Positions 63,510 to 64,000 of a stretch of DNA of 64,000 nucleotides are shown here, one piece after another. Each line of letters starts with the position of its first letter. Position 1 is the stretch's first letter. The notes beneath the pieces are model-generated. The model saw only the letters and a list, made by a program, of their open reading frames with translations, searched no databases and had not been told where the DNA came from. Both the position numbers and the translations under genes were made by a program. Source of the stretch: Halovivax cerinus (lineage in GTDB: Archaea > Halobacteriota > Halobacteria > Halobacteriales > Natrialbaceae); the NCBI RefSeq assembly GCF_024498195.1, contig NZ_CP101824.1, positions 434,001 through 498,000 on the forward strand, written 5' to 3'.

Positions 63510-64000
63510 GTGGCACGGCCGCTACGCTTTCGATATTCGCCGGAGTCGTGGAGTCACGGACGCGTCGAGCGACAGGTGCTCCACCCGCTGCAAGCGAACA
63601 TCGGCGCCCGTGCCGTCTCACCGCGGTACGATATCGGTGGCGGGTGGGAGACGCACCGCTTCGAGATGGACAACGGCGACGTCGCCCTCTTCGTCAGAGG
63701 GGACGACGAGGCCTACTGGATGGGTAACACGGAGACGCCGCAGCCGCTCTGGCGCACGAACAAGATAGGCTGGGACGACGCCCCCTATCGGGTCGCTCGC
63801 TGGGCGCGACGCGAGTTGATCGACACGCTGTACGACGAAGACCCCTGGCTCGAACCGTATCCGCACCTCTCGTGGTTCTTCCTCCCCGTTTTCATGTCGA
63901 AGGACGGACGAGAGTCCACGCGGGCGTTCTTCCGCGACCACGCCGGAGGCTTCCCCGACGCCGACCGCGACGACGTCCTCGCGTACTTCGAGGAGCTCCT
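63510..64000 (+). CDS. DUF5784 family protein (3' end outside window)
   Basis: GTG 63510 opens a frame that runs off the window (163 codons seen). MARPLRFRYSPESWSHGRVE at the start, RFEMDNGDVALF, YWMGNTETPQPLW and PHLSWFFLPVFMSKDGREST match the haloarchaeal DUF5784 family as I recall it. Function unknown. The coding frame is not the one giving the longest ATG-started frames here, which are arginine-rich shadows. Confidence 0.78.
   Translation, partial: MARPLRFRYSPESWSHGRVERQVLHPLQANIGARAVSPRYDIGGGWETHRFEMDNGDVALFVRGDDEAYWMGNTETPQPLWRTNKIGWDDAPYRVARWARRELIDTLYDEDPWLEPYPHLSWFFLPVFMSKDGRESTRAFFRDHAGGFPDADRDDVLAYFEEL

Overview
The window is chromosomal DNA of a halophilic archaeon (class Halobacteria). 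Evidence: high GC, acidic proteins, TATA boxes about 26-28 nt upstream of start codons, and genes typical of haloarchaea (SecG/Sec61-beta beside PdxT, RadA, NMD3, HtpX with PspAB, DUF5784, DUF5786, PGF-CTERM surface proteins). Genus and species cannot be told from this sequence.

Layout. (1) 1-9.5 kb, mostly core genes: a truncated arylsulfotransferase-like protein, an NAD-dependent epimerase, a minus-strand run secG-pdxT-DUF151-hisE, a membrane zinc-ribbon protein, sufS, and a Fic-family gene behind a possible operator. (2) 9.65-23.6 kb: a complete type I-B CRISPR-Cas locus, cas6-cas8b-cas7-cas5-cas3-cas4-cas1-cas2. It lies between a 13-repeat mosaic array and a 48-repeat homogeneous array. 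The two arrays have near-identical leaders. The large array contains a tandem duplication of four spacer-repeat units and a second duplicated spacer. (3) 23.7-33.7 kb, core genes again: sufU (now about 18 kb from sufS), a DUF2339 membrane protein, radA, pspAB-htpX, and nmd3-taw2.

(4) 34.0-59.1 kb is the most unusual part. Ten consecutive same-strand genes encode exported proteins, and all ten carry cohesin-like modules. Four subtilisin-type (S8) proteases, plus a fifth at the far end, carry cohesin(s) and a C-terminal type I dockerin. One non-proteolytic protein also has a cohesin and a dockerin. Four proteins have no enzyme domain and no dockerin. These four are one 1258-residue protein with eight cohesin repeats and three single-cohesin proteins, and all end in a PGF-plus-hydrophobic-plus-basic tail (archaeosortase-type anchor). 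The natural reading is a cellulosome-like surface assembly built for proteolysis: lipid-anchored cohesin scaffolds capture dockerin-bearing subtilases, whose own cohesins may recruit more. The assembly itself is inference; the module layout is read directly. Seven of the ten genes have a short dyad ending 6-12 nt before the start codon, whose arms differ between genes but still pair. (A count note: proteases at 34051, 37141, 40267, 47653 and 54699; cohesin-dockerin protein at 46048; anchored proteins at 43750, 44889, 50565 and 58231.)

(5) 59.1-64 kb: a 28-residue membrane micro-protein, an XPD/DinG-like iron-sulfur helicase, a degenerate tRNA-like element whose 3' part starts a direct repeat of about 98 bp, a cysteine-cluster protein, DUF5786, and a truncated DUF5784 gene.
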